Shown: piece after piece, positions 8,870-16,842 of the stretch
How the letters are laid out: each line of letters begins with the position of its first letter
Numbering within the stretch: position 1 is the stretch's first letter
Assembly: GCF_002968335.2 (NCBI RefSeq)
Contig: NZ_CP134398.1
Location: 1,488,001-1,552,000, forward strand
Source: Mycobacterium sp. ITM-2016-00316
GTDB taxonomy: Bacteria; Actinomycetota; Actinomycetes; Mycobacteriales; Mycobacteriaceae
Direction: 5' to 3'
Length of the DNA: 64,000 nucleotides
The notes under the pieces: generated by a model
Database searches by the model: none
The model's input: the letters and a program-made list of their open reading frames with translations, nothing else
Told to the model about the DNA's origin: nothing
Translations under genes and position numbers: made by a program

Positions 8870-9952
8870 CTAGACCGCGGCGGGCTCGGCGACTGCGGTG
8901 CCGCGCGTGCTCTGGCGGGTGTGTTCACGTGCATTGACCAGATCGGTGATGCGCTGGGCAGTGTGGGCGGGGTCGCCACCGGCGAGCGCCCACCCGCGGG
9001 CGCGCACCAGGTACGCGCTGGCGGCGGCTTCGGTGGACACCCCTAGTCCGCCTTGAACGTGGACGGCCGTCGCAGCGGCCTTGGGTGCCTCACCGGCGAT
9101 GTAGACGAAGGCGCAGCTGGGTAACTCGGGTCGTTCGCCGGGTTCGTTGTCGATGAACCAGGCCGCGCGCCGGACCAGATTGCGTGCGCCGGCCACGACA
9201 ATGGCGATGTCGGCCAGCGGATGTGAAATCGCCTGCAGCGAGGCGATCGGCACGCCGAGGGTGTAGCGGGTCTTGGCGAAATCGGCGGCGATCGTCATGG
9301 TGGCATCGGTCAGACCGGTCAGTGCGGCCGCGGTGAGCAGTCGCCATTCGTCCAGTGCGCGTTGATAAGCCGCGACCGCATCGGGTCCGTGGGCCAGAAC
9401 GTGTCGGTCGGTGGCCGCGGCGGGGTCTACCCAGGCCATCGGGAGACAGCCGATGTTGTGGACGCGGGCGGGCTTGTTCTGGAACCAGATGCGCAGCACC
9501 TGGTCACCGTCGCGCACGAGGACCTGGTCGGCGATGGATCCCGCCGGCAGCAGGCGCGGGCCGGTGGCGCTGTCTTGGTGGGGATCAAGCGCGCAGATCT
9601 GTTCGCCACTGAGGATTTCGGTGTTCATGGCTCCCAGACGCGCGCAGAGTCGGGCGGTCACGACGTGGTCGATCCACGGCACCGGCGCCAGGGTGCGTCC
9701 AGCTTCCTCGGCGAGCAGGGTGAGATCGACCAGCGTGGCGCCGTCACCTCCGGTGCTCTCGGGCAACGCCATGGTGGTTGCGCCGGTGGCGCACAGACGT
9801 TCCCAGAGCCTCTTGTCGAATCCGGTTGCCTCGGCGGCACGGACCGTCTCGATCGGGCAGGCGGTGGTGAAGAATTCGCGGTACGCGTTCTGCAGGTCAG
9901 TGTGGTCCTGGGTGAGGCTGTAGTCCAGCCGGCGCAGTTCGTGGCGGTCCAT
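8870..9952 (-). CDS. acyl-CoA dehydrogenase, FadE-type subunit 2
   Basis: This is a 360-residue acyl-CoA dehydrogenase homologue with the C-terminal VHVQGGLGVSTEAAA segment and no obvious catalytic Glu at the YEGT position. It probably pairs with the neighbouring 396-residue FadE. An open frame extends to 10201, but that part overlaps the amidohydrolase in another frame. ATG 9952 (MDRHELRRLDY) begins two bases after the amidohydrolase stop, so 9952 is chosen. It is less conserved at the FAD loop than its partner, as is common for the non-catalytic or FAD-sharing subunit of heteromeric FadE pairs. Confidence 0.9.
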   Translation of the reverse strand: MDRHELRRLDYSLTQDHTDLQNAYREFFTTACPIETVRAAEATGFDKRLWERLCATGATTMALPESTGGDGATLVDLTLLAEEAGRTLAPVPWIDHVVTARLCARLGAMNTEILSGEQICALDPHQDSATGPRLLPAGSIADQVLVRDGDQVLRIWFQNKPARVHNIGCLPMAWVDPAAATDRHVLAHGPDAVAAYQRALDEWRLLTAAALTGLTDATMTIAADFAKTRYTLGVPIASLQAISHPLADIAIVVAGARNLVRRAAWFIDNEPGERPELPSCAFVYIAGEAPKAAATAVHVQGGLGVSTEAAASAYLVRARGWALAGGDPAHTAQRITDLVNAREHTRQSTRGTAVAEPAAV

Positions 9953-9954
9953 GG

Positions 9955-10827
9955 TCAGCCCACCTCGGCTGCGACGGCAGTCGCGCTGGGTGCTGGGACT
10001 GGGCGGGTGCCGAAGAAGAACTCTTCGGCGTTGTCGTGCAGGTACTTCTGCAAGACCTCCGGTGGCAGGTCCAGTGCTAGGGCCTCGGGGACGACGCGTT
10101 GTTGCCGCAGCACCGGGTAGTCCGAGGCGAAGATGACCTTGTCCGTCCCGCGGGTGCGCATGTAGTGCAGCAAGGAGTCCGGGAGCCGCTTGGGTGACCA
10201 CGCCGAGGTCATGAGGCGCAGGTTCTTATATTTGATGAGCATCCGGATCGCGACATCCCACCACGGGTCCGCGCCGTGAATCATGCACAACCGCAGCTCG
10301 GGGAACCGCACGCACACCCGGTCGAGGTGAATCGGGTTCTGCACCTCTCCGGGGATCGGCGGGCCGGGGATACCGGTGTTCACGCACAGCGGCAGATCGA
10401 TTTCGGCGCACTTGGCGTACAGCGGGTAGTAGACGGCATCACTTGGCGGATACTGGCCGTCACCCCAGAAACTCGGCCCGACAACCGCGTAGGCAACGGG
10501 CAGATCGGCGGCGATCGCGGTCAGCTCGCGCAATGAGGCCACTGGCCGCAGCAGGTTGATCCCGCCCAGCGCCAGCGCGAAGCGGTCGGGTCGCTCGTCG
10601 ACGAACCTGCGGGCGGTCGCCGAGGGTTTGGCGATGTTGTCCATCAGGATCGCCTTGGTGACACCGTGAGCATCCATCTCCTCGAGCAGTGCCGGCAGTT
10701 CGATCTGCTGGTAGAGCGAGGCGGGACCCTTGAAGTAGTCATCGCGGACCTTGAGCATGAACTGCGGCTGCTGCGCGGTTTCACCGAAGTGCACGTTGAC
10801 AAGGCAGTCGATCACGTTGGGACTCAT
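9955..10827 (-). CDS. amidohydrolase family protein (Amidohydro_2), TIM barrel
   Basis: This 290-residue member of the metal-dependent TIM-barrel group resembles ACMSD-type decarboxylases and 2-pyrone-dicarboxylate lactonases. Motifs are a late HGAD (MIHGADPWWD), FASDYPVLR near the end supplying the conserved Asp, and HDNAEEFFFG at the C-terminus. The first barrel strand has DCLVNVHFG in place of the usual HxH, so the metal site may be altered. Its start overlaps the ligase stop (ATGA). In an operon of CoA-ester genes it may act as a hydrolase, lactonase or decarboxylase on a ring-opened or carboxylated intermediate. The exact reaction is unknown. Confidence 0.85.
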   Translation of the reverse strand: MSPNVIDCLVNVHFGETAQQPQFMLKVRDDYFKGPASLYQQIELPALLEEMDAHGVTKAILMDNIAKPSATARRFVDERPDRFALALGGINLLRPVASLRELTAIAADLPVAYAVVGPSFWGDGQYPPSDAVYYPLYAKCAEIDLPLCVNTGIPGPPIPGEVQNPIHLDRVCVRFPELRLCMIHGADPWWDVAIRMLIKYKNLRLMTSAWSPKRLPDSLLHYMRTRGTDKVIFASDYPVLRQQRVVPEALALDLPPEVLQKYLHDNAEEFFFGTRPVPAPSATAVAAEVG

Positions 10828-12470
10828 ACCATCTCCGATTCATGAGCCGCGGCGTGCGCCGCGGCGGCGTCGGTGGCGACCTGTTTGGCCCACCGGTAGT
10901 CGGCCTTGCCGGTGCCCAGGCGACGCACGGCGTCGACGAACACCACCGCTTTGGGAGTTTTGAAACCGGCCAGCTGGGTCCGGCAGTACTGGCGCAACGC
11001 ATCGGCATCGGCGCTGTGCCCGGCTGTGGTGCTGACCACGGCGGTCACTTCCTGTCCCCAGCGCGGATGTGGGCGACCCACCACCAGCGCGTCGGCCACC
11101 GCGGGGTGGGCGCGCAGGACTTCTTCGACCTCTTCGACGAAGACCTTCTCCCCACCTGTGTTGACGACCAGCGAATCGCGGCCCAACAGATAGATCGTTC
11201 CGTCGGCTTCGATCTTGGCCCGATCACCGGGAATCGACACCCGGCGGTCGTCGATCACGGGAAATGTCGTTTCGGTGGCGGCGGGGTCGGCGAAGTAGCC
11301 CAGCGGGATGCGTCCGGTCTTTGCGGCCCAGCCGATTTCGGTGTCACCTGGGGTGAGTATCCGGCTGCGGTCATCGGAGAGCACGACACCGCCGCTCCAC
11401 GCCGAGAAGGTGTGAGGCTGCTGACCGTGGTGGCTCTGCCCGTAACCCAGGCCGCCGGTTTCCGAGGATCCGTAGCCGTCGATGATCGAAAGTTGGGGCA
11501 GCCGCGACATCAGGGCCTGCTTGTGTTGGGGGTGGGTGGCGGCTCCGCCGGTGGCGAGCGCAAACAGCATCGACAGGTCGTAATCGGTGCGTTGCAGTTC
11601 GGCCGCCAGTGGAGCGGCGTACGCGTCGCCGACGATGCTCATCATCGACACCTTGTGCAGTTCGGCGGTTTTCCACACCACCTGGGGATCGAACGGTTGG
11701 CGGTCGTCGTGCAGTACCACGGTGTGTCCGGCGAGGATCGCGGCAAATGCGCTCCACAGCCCGAGTGCATGCATCAGTGGGGAGACTGGAAACCACGTCT
11801 GCCCGCCGGCGTGGGCGATGTCGGTGATCGCCGCCGCGCTGGCGTGATCGGCGCCGCCCATGGACGAGACGTACATGTCGCCGTGGCGCCACAGCACGCC
11901 CTTAGGACGGCCGGTGGTGCCCCCCGTACAGATCATCACCAGATCGTCCGGGGAGGAGGGAGTGGGGCGGTGGGGATCACCGCGGTCAATGGCGGTGTCG
12001 TAGTCGATCGCCCCGGACAACATCGGAGCGTCGCTGCCGTCCTGGACACAGATCAGCAGCGAGGTGACAGATGGGTCGATCGCTTGTGCGACAACGGGTC
12101 CGAAGCTGCGGTGATAGACGATGGCGCGGGGCGCCACGTAGGCGAGCAGGTCGGCGACTTCAGCGGCGGCGTAGTTGTAGTTGACGTTGACCGGCACGGC
12201 GCGCGCCTTGGTGACGGCGAGGAACGCCTCCGGGTAGCGGTCATTGCGCATGAGTAGGGCCACCCGGTCCTGGCTGCACTCCCATCGCGCGACGTCCGCA
12301 GCCGATGTGCGCCCGCCGAGTCCCCGGTCGATCAGATAGTTCGCCATCCGCCGGGTGTCGCGGGCGGCAGCGCCGAACGTCGTCACCCGCGACCCGCAGC
12401 GGGTCATCACCCGATCGGGGACGGCGGCCGCCACGGTATCGAGGATCTCAGCGAAGGACCATTCGGCCAT
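10824..12470 (-). CDS. AMP-forming acyl-CoA ligase (FadD type)
   Basis: This 548-residue adenylate-forming enzyme attaches CoA to a carboxylic acid using ATP. Motifs are the P-loop-like ICTGGTTGRPKGVLWRHGD, GYGSSETG, and the C-terminal GGEKVFVEEVEEVLRAHPAV hinge region with a terminal Lys near GTGKADYRWAK. The NVNYNYAAAEVADLL segment is reminiscent of FadD19/FadD3-like ligases of sterol catabolism, though this is only resemblance. Start 12470 (MAEWSFAEIL) is chosen over the longer frame because the extra N-terminal residues are low-complexity. It would activate the acid that the FadE pair then dehydrogenates. Confidence 0.93.
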   Translation of the reverse strand: MAEWSFAEILDTVAAAVPDRVMTRCGSRVTTFGAAARDTRRMANYLIDRGLGGRTSAADVARWECSQDRVALLMRNDRYPEAFLAVTKARAVPVNVNYNYAAAEVADLLAYVAPRAIVYHRSFGPVVAQAIDPSVTSLLICVQDGSDAPMLSGAIDYDTAIDRGDPHRPTPSSPDDLVMICTGGTTGRPKGVLWRHGDMYVSSMGGADHASAAAITDIAHAGGQTWFPVSPLMHALGLWSAFAAILAGHTVVLHDDRQPFDPQVVWKTAELHKVSMMSIVGDAYAAPLAAELQRTDYDLSMLFALATGGAATHPQHKQALMSRLPQLSIIDGYGSSETGGLGYGQSHHGQQPHTFSAWSGGVVLSDDRSRILTPGDTEIGWAAKTGRIPLGYFADPAATETTFPVIDDRRVSIPGDRAKIEADGTIYLLGRDSLVVNTGGEKVFVEEVEEVLRAHPAVADALVVGRPHPRWGQEVTAVVSTTAGHSADADALRQYCRTQLAGFKTPKAVVFVDAVRRLGTGKADYRWAKQVATDAAAAHAAAHESEMV

Positions 12471-12577
12471 GCGCGCCTTTCCGGTTGGCCTGATGTGGGG
12501 ACGCGAGCGGTGTGGCGGACCCCTCACCGGGCCCGCCACCTCCCCTCGTACCGCCGATACATGGTGGACAGGGTTGG

Positions 12578-13789
12578 TCAGGCAGTGACGGGTACGGACG
12601 CGCCGAGTAGCGTGAGCGCGTTGTCGCGCATCACCTTTCGGGTGTCTTCATCGCTGAACTCGGGGAACTGCGGGATGTCGGCGGTGAAGCTCATCGGGTC
12701 GGCCAAGCCCTCACCGTGCGGCCAGTCCGAACCGAACAGGATCTTGTCCACCCCGATGGTGTCGGCCAGCAGTTTCACGTCGTCCTCGTAGTACGGCGTC
12801 ACCCACAGGTTGTTCTTGAGTTGCTCGACCGGGTCCTCTGTGAAGTGGTACGGGGCGGTGTTGGCGGCCTTGCGCAGCCGCTTGATCAGCCGGTAGACGA
12901 AGTAGGAGCCGTTCTCGATACTGGCCACTTTGAGGGTGGGGTGGCGGGTGAAGACCTGGTGCACGATCATCGAGGCCATCGTGTCGTGGATGGCGCGGTC
13001 ATCAGCCAGGAACATGTCCAGCGGATCACGCCTGCCGAACCCCTCGAAGGTTCCGGTGCCGCCCCATAGCGCCGAGATCGCCAAGTAGCCGCTGTCGGAC
13101 AAGTGGAAGACGACCGGGACGCCGGCTTCGGCCAATCGCGCCCATACCGGGTCGTGCAGCGGATCTCCCAGTGATCGGGGCTTGACGACCCCCGGCACCG
13201 GCGCTGGGCGCACCAGAACCAGCTTGGCGCCGCGGTTGAGTACGAATTCGACCTCTTCGACGGCCTCGTCCGGGTCGGCCAGAGAGATGATCGGGCCGGC
13301 CAATATCCGGTTATCAGGGCGGTGGTAACCCCAATCCTCGTCCAGCCACAGGTTGAAGGCGTGGACCGACGCCATGGTCGCGTCGACGTCGTCTTTGAGG
13401 GCTTCCTCCACCCCACAGGCGAAAGTCGGCAGCATGAAGACGGTTTCGAGGTTCTGCTTGTCCAGGATCTTCACCCGGGCATCGCGGTTCTGATACTCCG
13501 GGTGGTCGGCCATCCGGTCGACCTTCATCAACGACGCCGGATCTACGCCTTCGGGGATCTCTCCGCGGAACAGTAGGTCCAGGCACCCAGGCTCGATGAT
13601 CGGATCGAAGGTCGGGTTGGGGATGAAGTGGTTGGCTCGCCCGCCCATCAACGCGATGGTGCGCTTGCCGTCCTTCACCATCTGCACTCCGCGGCGCTTG
13701 AACTCTTTGGGTAGGTGGCGGGTGAACGAATCGACCGGCTCGTAGTAATGCTCGTCGACGTCGATCGCGCGGTAGCCGAGCGTGCTCAT
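12578..13789 (-). CDS. amidohydrolase family protein (Amidohydro_2), first gene of island A operon
   Basis: This is a 403-residue TIM-barrel amidohydrolase. DVDEHYYEP (near residue 10) carries the strand-1 D/E-x-H motif, HLSDSGY and NGSYFVYRLIKRL lie mid-protein, and FGSDWPHGEGLADP near residue 365 gives the conserved Asp. It resembles mycobacterial homologues of ACMSD and vanillate-type decarboxylases. ATG 13789 is chosen over 13852 because the upstream residues fall in the operator region. It heads the leftward operon, 107 bp before the ligase, and its promoter region carries a pair of palindromes for the divergent TetR gene. A second amidohydrolase follows in the same operon. Confidence 0.88.
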   Translation of the reverse strand: MSTLGYRAIDVDEHYYEPVDSFTRHLPKEFKRRGVQMVKDGKRTIALMGGRANHFIPNPTFDPIIEPGCLDLLFRGEIPEGVDPASLMKVDRMADHPEYQNRDARVKILDKQNLETVFMLPTFACGVEEALKDDVDATMASVHAFNLWLDEDWGYHRPDNRILAGPIISLADPDEAVEEVEFVLNRGAKLVLVRPAPVPGVVKPRSLGDPLHDPVWARLAEAGVPVVFHLSDSGYLAISALWGGTGTFEGFGRRDPLDMFLADDRAIHDTMASMIVHQVFTRHPTLKVASIENGSYFVYRLIKRLRKAANTAPYHFTEDPVEQLKNNLWVTPYYEDDVKLLADTIGVDKILFGSDWPHGEGLADPMSFTADIPQFPEFSDEDTRKVMRDNALTLLGASVPVTA

Positions 13790-13848
13790 CGGATGGTCCT
13801 TCCACGAAGCGCCGGCAGACGACCAAGCCGGCATCGTTCTTCTGGTTA

Positions 13849-13867
13849 TCAAGAATATGATTCTTGA
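13849..13867. promoter_or_regulatory. operator palindrome 1 (TCAAGAAT-ATG-ATTCTTGA)
   Basis: A perfect 8-bp inverted repeat around ATG lies 60 bp upstream of the amidohydrolase start. It shares the AGAAT-N3-ATTCT core with three other sites in island A and is the likely binding site of the adjacent TetR protein. Confidence 0.75.
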
Positions 13868-13879
13868 GAATAAGATTCT
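13867..13879. promoter_or_regulatory. operator palindrome 2 (AGAAT-AAG-ATTCT)
   Basis: This second AGAAT-N3-ATTCT palindrome abuts the first, with centres 15 bp apart, which would place two TetR dimers side by side. Confidence 0.7.
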
Positions 13880-13995
13880 TGCTCGGAGAATGCAAGAGAC
13901 GAGTGGTTGCGGAGGATGTCAGGATCGCCCGGCCCGACGGGCGGCAACCCGCAGCGCGTGTAACCGGGGCCGCATGGGGACAGACAAGGCTTCGG

Positions 13996-14010
13996 CAGAA
14001 TAGAATTCTG
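13996..14010. promoter_or_regulatory. operator palindrome 3 (CAGAAT-AGA-ATTCTG) at the tetR start
   Basis: The perfect 6-bp arms end three bases before the tetR ATG at 14014. Binding there would block its own expression, so autorepression is likely. Confidence 0.7.
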
Positions 14011-14013
14011 TTC

Positions 14014-14646
14014 ATGCAGAACGCAGTGGATCCGGCCGAGGGTGTGGCCGCTCGCATCGCCGCCCAGACCGCCGCGCGACGGACCAACTACCACAACGAG
14101 GTTCGAGCCCTGCTCGATGCCGCGCTGAAGATCATGGCCACCAACGGCACCGGCGCCCGTGTGCGGGTCTCGGACATCGTTGCCGCCGCCGGACTGTCCA
14201 ACGATGCGTTCTACCGGCACTTCCCATCCAAGGACGCCTTGGTCGCGGCCCTGGTCGAGGACGGCTCCGAACGCACCGCGGCCGGTATCGGGCGACGGAT
14301 GGCCAAGGAACGCACACCCGAAGGGCGGGTGAAGCGGTGGCTGGACGGCGTGCTCGCTCAAGCCGAGGACGCCAACGCCGAAGCGACGTTGGCGGTGTTG
14401 TGGAATAGCGTCAATCTCAACTCAGCCATCCCGATCGGCAGCCAAGTCTCCAAACGCCCGTTGGCCAAACTGCTGCGCGAGCCCTTCGAAGCGCTGGGAA
14501 GCCAAAACCCCGAACTAGATGCCGAACTGGTTACCCAAGCCGTGGTCGGTCGCGTGAGCAGCCATCTATGGGCCAAGACCAAACCCGACCGCAAAGAGGT
14601 CGAACATCTGCTGCGGTTCGCGCTGTCCGTGCCGCACGCACGCTGA
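14014..14646 (+). CDS. TetR family transcriptional regulator of island A
   Basis: This 210-residue TetR-type repressor has its HTH at about residues 25-70 (VRVSDIVAAAGLSNDAFYRHFPSKDALVAALV), followed by an effector-binding helical domain. ATG 14014 follows palindrome 3 directly; the longer open frame from 13864 runs through the operators and is rejected. It is divergent from the catabolic operon. The same palindrome core stands before its own gene, before the leftward operon and between the LLM and thioesterase genes, so it probably represses the whole cassette until a pathway CoA-ester or acid appears. Confidence 0.93.
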   Translation: MQNAVDPAEGVAARIAAQTAARRTNYHNEVRALLDAALKIMATNGTGARVRVSDIVAAAGLSNDAFYRHFPSKDALVAALVEDGSERTAAGIGRRMAKERTPEGRVKRWLDGVLAQAEDANAEATLAVLWNSVNLNSAIPIGSQVSKRPLAKLLREPFEALGSQNPELDAELVTQAVVGRVSSHLWAKTKPDRKEVEHLLRFALSVPHAR

Positions 14647-14655
14647 CGTGAAGGC

Positions 14656-15531
14656 TCATAGGCGCTGGTCGACGCCTATCGGCTGCGCCGTGTGCCCCAA
14701 GGGGCGGATCATTCCTTCGATCGTGAACGACGCAAGCAGCTCACCATCTGCGGTGTGCACGGTGCCCCGCACGTAGGCCATCCCGGCGCCGGCGTGGGTG
14801 CTTTCCCAGGAGTACAGCAGCCAGTCTTCGAAGGTGACCGGCTCGTGGAAAGAGATGCTCGCGGAGAGCACCCCGGTGGACAGACTGTGGTGGGATTGGC
14901 TGGTGCCGAACCCTGGGTGTGGCCGCAGCGCCACCGCAATCGCCAGATGGCCGGCCGGGTAGGCCAGCAGGGCCTTTACCAGGTCCGCTCGCATCGGTAT
15001 TTGGTCGTAGTGCAGCCAGGCGTGCAGCACGGGTGGACCGACCTGCTCAGCGCTGTTGACGTCGGACATCTCGACGACATGTGATCGCATGCCCCGCAGC
15101 GCCTCCGGAGAAGGGTGCGCGTCGTCGGGATGTCCGACCTCGGCGCGCGGTAGCTGGTGGCGCACAACGTCGATGGTGGGTGTATCGACTAACACTGTCA
15201 CCGTTGCGCATTGCCGCTCGTCCTGCCAGATGGCAACGACAGCGGCCGCCGTCGAACGGCCTTCGTGGGTTGCGTGCACCCGGAATTCGACCGGACGGCC
15301 GGTGTTCACGATGCGGCTGAAGACGGCGTGTGCGGAGCGCACCGACATGTTGGGAAACCGCTTGGCCGCAGCTACCAGCGCCTGCCCGAGCAGTGGGGTG
15401 CCTTCGACGACCTGGCGAGCGCCTGCGGACGGCCATCCGGTGGCGCAGATGAAGGTGTCCCCGGCTCCTGGCGTCACGTCGAGCAGATCCAGAACCTTCT
15501 CAAGCGTGTGCTCCGGTGGGGTGTGCGTCAT
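14656..15531 (-). CDS. TesB-type acyl-CoA thioesterase (double hot-dog)
   Basis: The 291 residues contain two hot-dog halves. The first carries VEGTPLLGQALVAAAKRFP and RSAHAVFSR. The second carries LSTGVLSASISFHEP, DWLLYSWESTHAGAGMAYVRG and DGELLASFTIEGMIRP, the normal TesB pattern. It would release free acid and CoA from pathway acyl-CoA esters, protecting the CoA pool. It lies 25 bp downstream of the LLM oxidoreductase gene in the same leftward unit, whose promoter carries operator palindrome 4. The stop lies 9 bp from that of the convergent tetR. Confidence 0.85.
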   Translation of the reverse strand: MTHTPPEHTLEKVLDLLDVTPGAGDTFICATGWPSAGARQVVEGTPLLGQALVAAAKRFPNMSVRSAHAVFSRIVNTGRPVEFRVHATHEGRSTAAAVVAIWQDERQCATVTVLVDTPTIDVVRHQLPRAEVGHPDDAHPSPEALRGMRSHVVEMSDVNSAEQVGPPVLHAWLHYDQIPMRADLVKALLAYPAGHLAIAVALRPHPGFGTSQSHHSLSTGVLSASISFHEPVTFEDWLLYSWESTHAGAGMAYVRGTVHTADGELLASFTIEGMIRPLGHTAQPIGVDQRL

Positions 15532-15556
15532 GAGATCACCGCACTTCTGATCACTT

Positions 15557-16594
15557 TCACCTGCGCGCCCGGCTCATGGGGGAAGTGACCTGGTGCAGGG
15601 CGGCGATGAGGTCGGCGACATCGGCGTCCTCGGGGGTGTAACTGGAGAAGTAGCAGCACACGTCGGTGGCGTGGTCGCCAAAGCGCCTCCGGATCTTTTC
15701 CGCGCATTCCTCGGGCGTTCCGACGATGCCGAAGGCGTTCACCATGTCGTCGCTGATCAGGGCGCGCATCTCGGCGAACTTGCCTTGCTTGGCCAGTGCG
15801 TTGAGGGCCGGCTGTAGGTCGGCGAAACCTTCCTGCTCTAGCACGGGTCGGTAGGCCGGCGTGGATCCGTAGAAGCCGATCTGGAACGCCACCCCGTTGA
15901 TGGCCTTGGTGAGAGCCTCTTCGGTGCGGCCCATTGCGACCATGGCCTGGGCCATGATCTGACAATCGGCCGGTGTGCGCCCGGCGCGCGTCAAGCCATC
16001 GGTGTACGAGGGCAGGGATTTCTCGGTGAAGAACCGGTCGCTGGTCAGCGGATGTATCAGCAGACCGTCGGCGACTTCGGCGGCGGTGCGGGTCATCAGC
16101 GGGCCCAGCGCAGCCATCAGTACAGGAGGCGCACCGAATGGATTGGGCCCGGGGTCGAACGCCATCGTCATCAGCGTGTGGGTGTAGAACTCGCCGCGAA
16201 AGTCTAACGGGGCCTTACCTTCCCACGCTGCGAAGATCGCTTTGACCGCCCGCACGGTTTCGCCCATCCGAGCGGCCGGCTTACCCCACTGCCCCCCGTA
16301 CCGCTTGAGGATGTGCGTCCGGGTTTGCGAGCCCAACCCGAGCCGGAACCGGCCACCGCTGTAGACCTGCAGGTCATTGGCGGCGTGCGCCAGATGTAGC
16401 GGACTGCGTGGGCCGGCGACGGCGATGTTGGTCATCAACTCCAGGTCCGTCTGGCCCGCAGCGGCGACGAGCGGAAGGAACACGTCGTTGGAACCCTCGA
16501 AGCTGAACAGCCCGTCGGCCCCAACATCGGCGACCGCCTGCGCCCGTCGGGCCGCCTTGTCCGGCTTGCCCTCACCCTGCAAATGGACCTTCAC
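15557..16594 (-). CDS. LLM-class (luciferase-like) oxidoreductase, probably F420-dependent
   Basis: This is a TIM-barrel oxidoreductase of about 345 residues. VKVHLQGEGKPDKAARRAQ leads to the GADGLFSFEGSND strand, then LELMTNIAVAGPRSPLHLAHAANDLQVYSGGRFRLGLGS, which is characteristic of mycobacterial F420-dependent LLM enzymes. Start: GTG at 16594 (VKVHLQ) is preferred, with GGATGAGG upstream; the ATG at 16636 is an alternative. It would carry out a hydride transfer, or oxygenation, on a pathway intermediate. It is first in a two-gene leftward unit with the TesB thioesterase, divergent from a second thioesterase, with a shared operator between them. Confidence 0.88.
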   Translation of the reverse strand: MKVHLQGEGKPDKAARRAQAVADVGADGLFSFEGSNDVFLPLVAAAGQTDLELMTNIAVAGPRSPLHLAHAANDLQVYSGGRFRLGLGSQTRTHILKRYGGQWGKPAARMGETVRAVKAIFAAWEGKAPLDFRGEFYTHTLMTMAFDPGPNPFGAPPVLMAALGPLMTRTAAEVADGLLIHPLTSDRFFTEKSLPSYTDGLTRAGRTPADCQIMAQAMVAMGRTEEALTKAINGVAFQIGFYGSTPAYRPVLEQEGFADLQPALNALAKQGKFAEMRALISDDMVNAFGIVGTPEECAEKIRRRFGDHATDVCCYFSSYTPEDADVADLIAALHQVTSPMSRARR

Positions 16595-16693
16595 ACCAAT
16601 TACCTCATCCTTCGTCGTCGGGAGGAGTAAGCGCAACCGTGGCGGCGGTGCTCGGTGAGCACCGACCTCGGCTGTGTCGCGTTCTTCTTACAT

Positions 16694-16712
16694 GGCAGAA
16701 TATGATTCTGCC
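16694..16712. promoter_or_regulatory. operator palindrome 4 (GGCAGAAT-ATG-ATTCTGCC)
   Basis: A perfect 8-bp inverted repeat carries the same AGAAT-ATG-ATTCT core as palindrome 1. It lies between the divergent LLM and thioesterase genes and so brings both under the island TetR. Confidence 0.75.
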
Positions 16713-16842
16713 CTTGAAGAATGCAATACGGTTTCCGGGTATCGAGGAACTGACCCTGCGTCGTGTGCGGTACGCGGCTCACGGCGGACACTTTCCTGGC
16801 TCGCCCACCACAGGGCGTCGACGACCTAGAGGAGCCATTCAG

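Noticed and set aside
9953..10201. N-terminal extension of the second FadE to 10201
   Set aside because: It overlaps the amidohydrolase in another frame. ATG 9952 directly follows that gene's stop.
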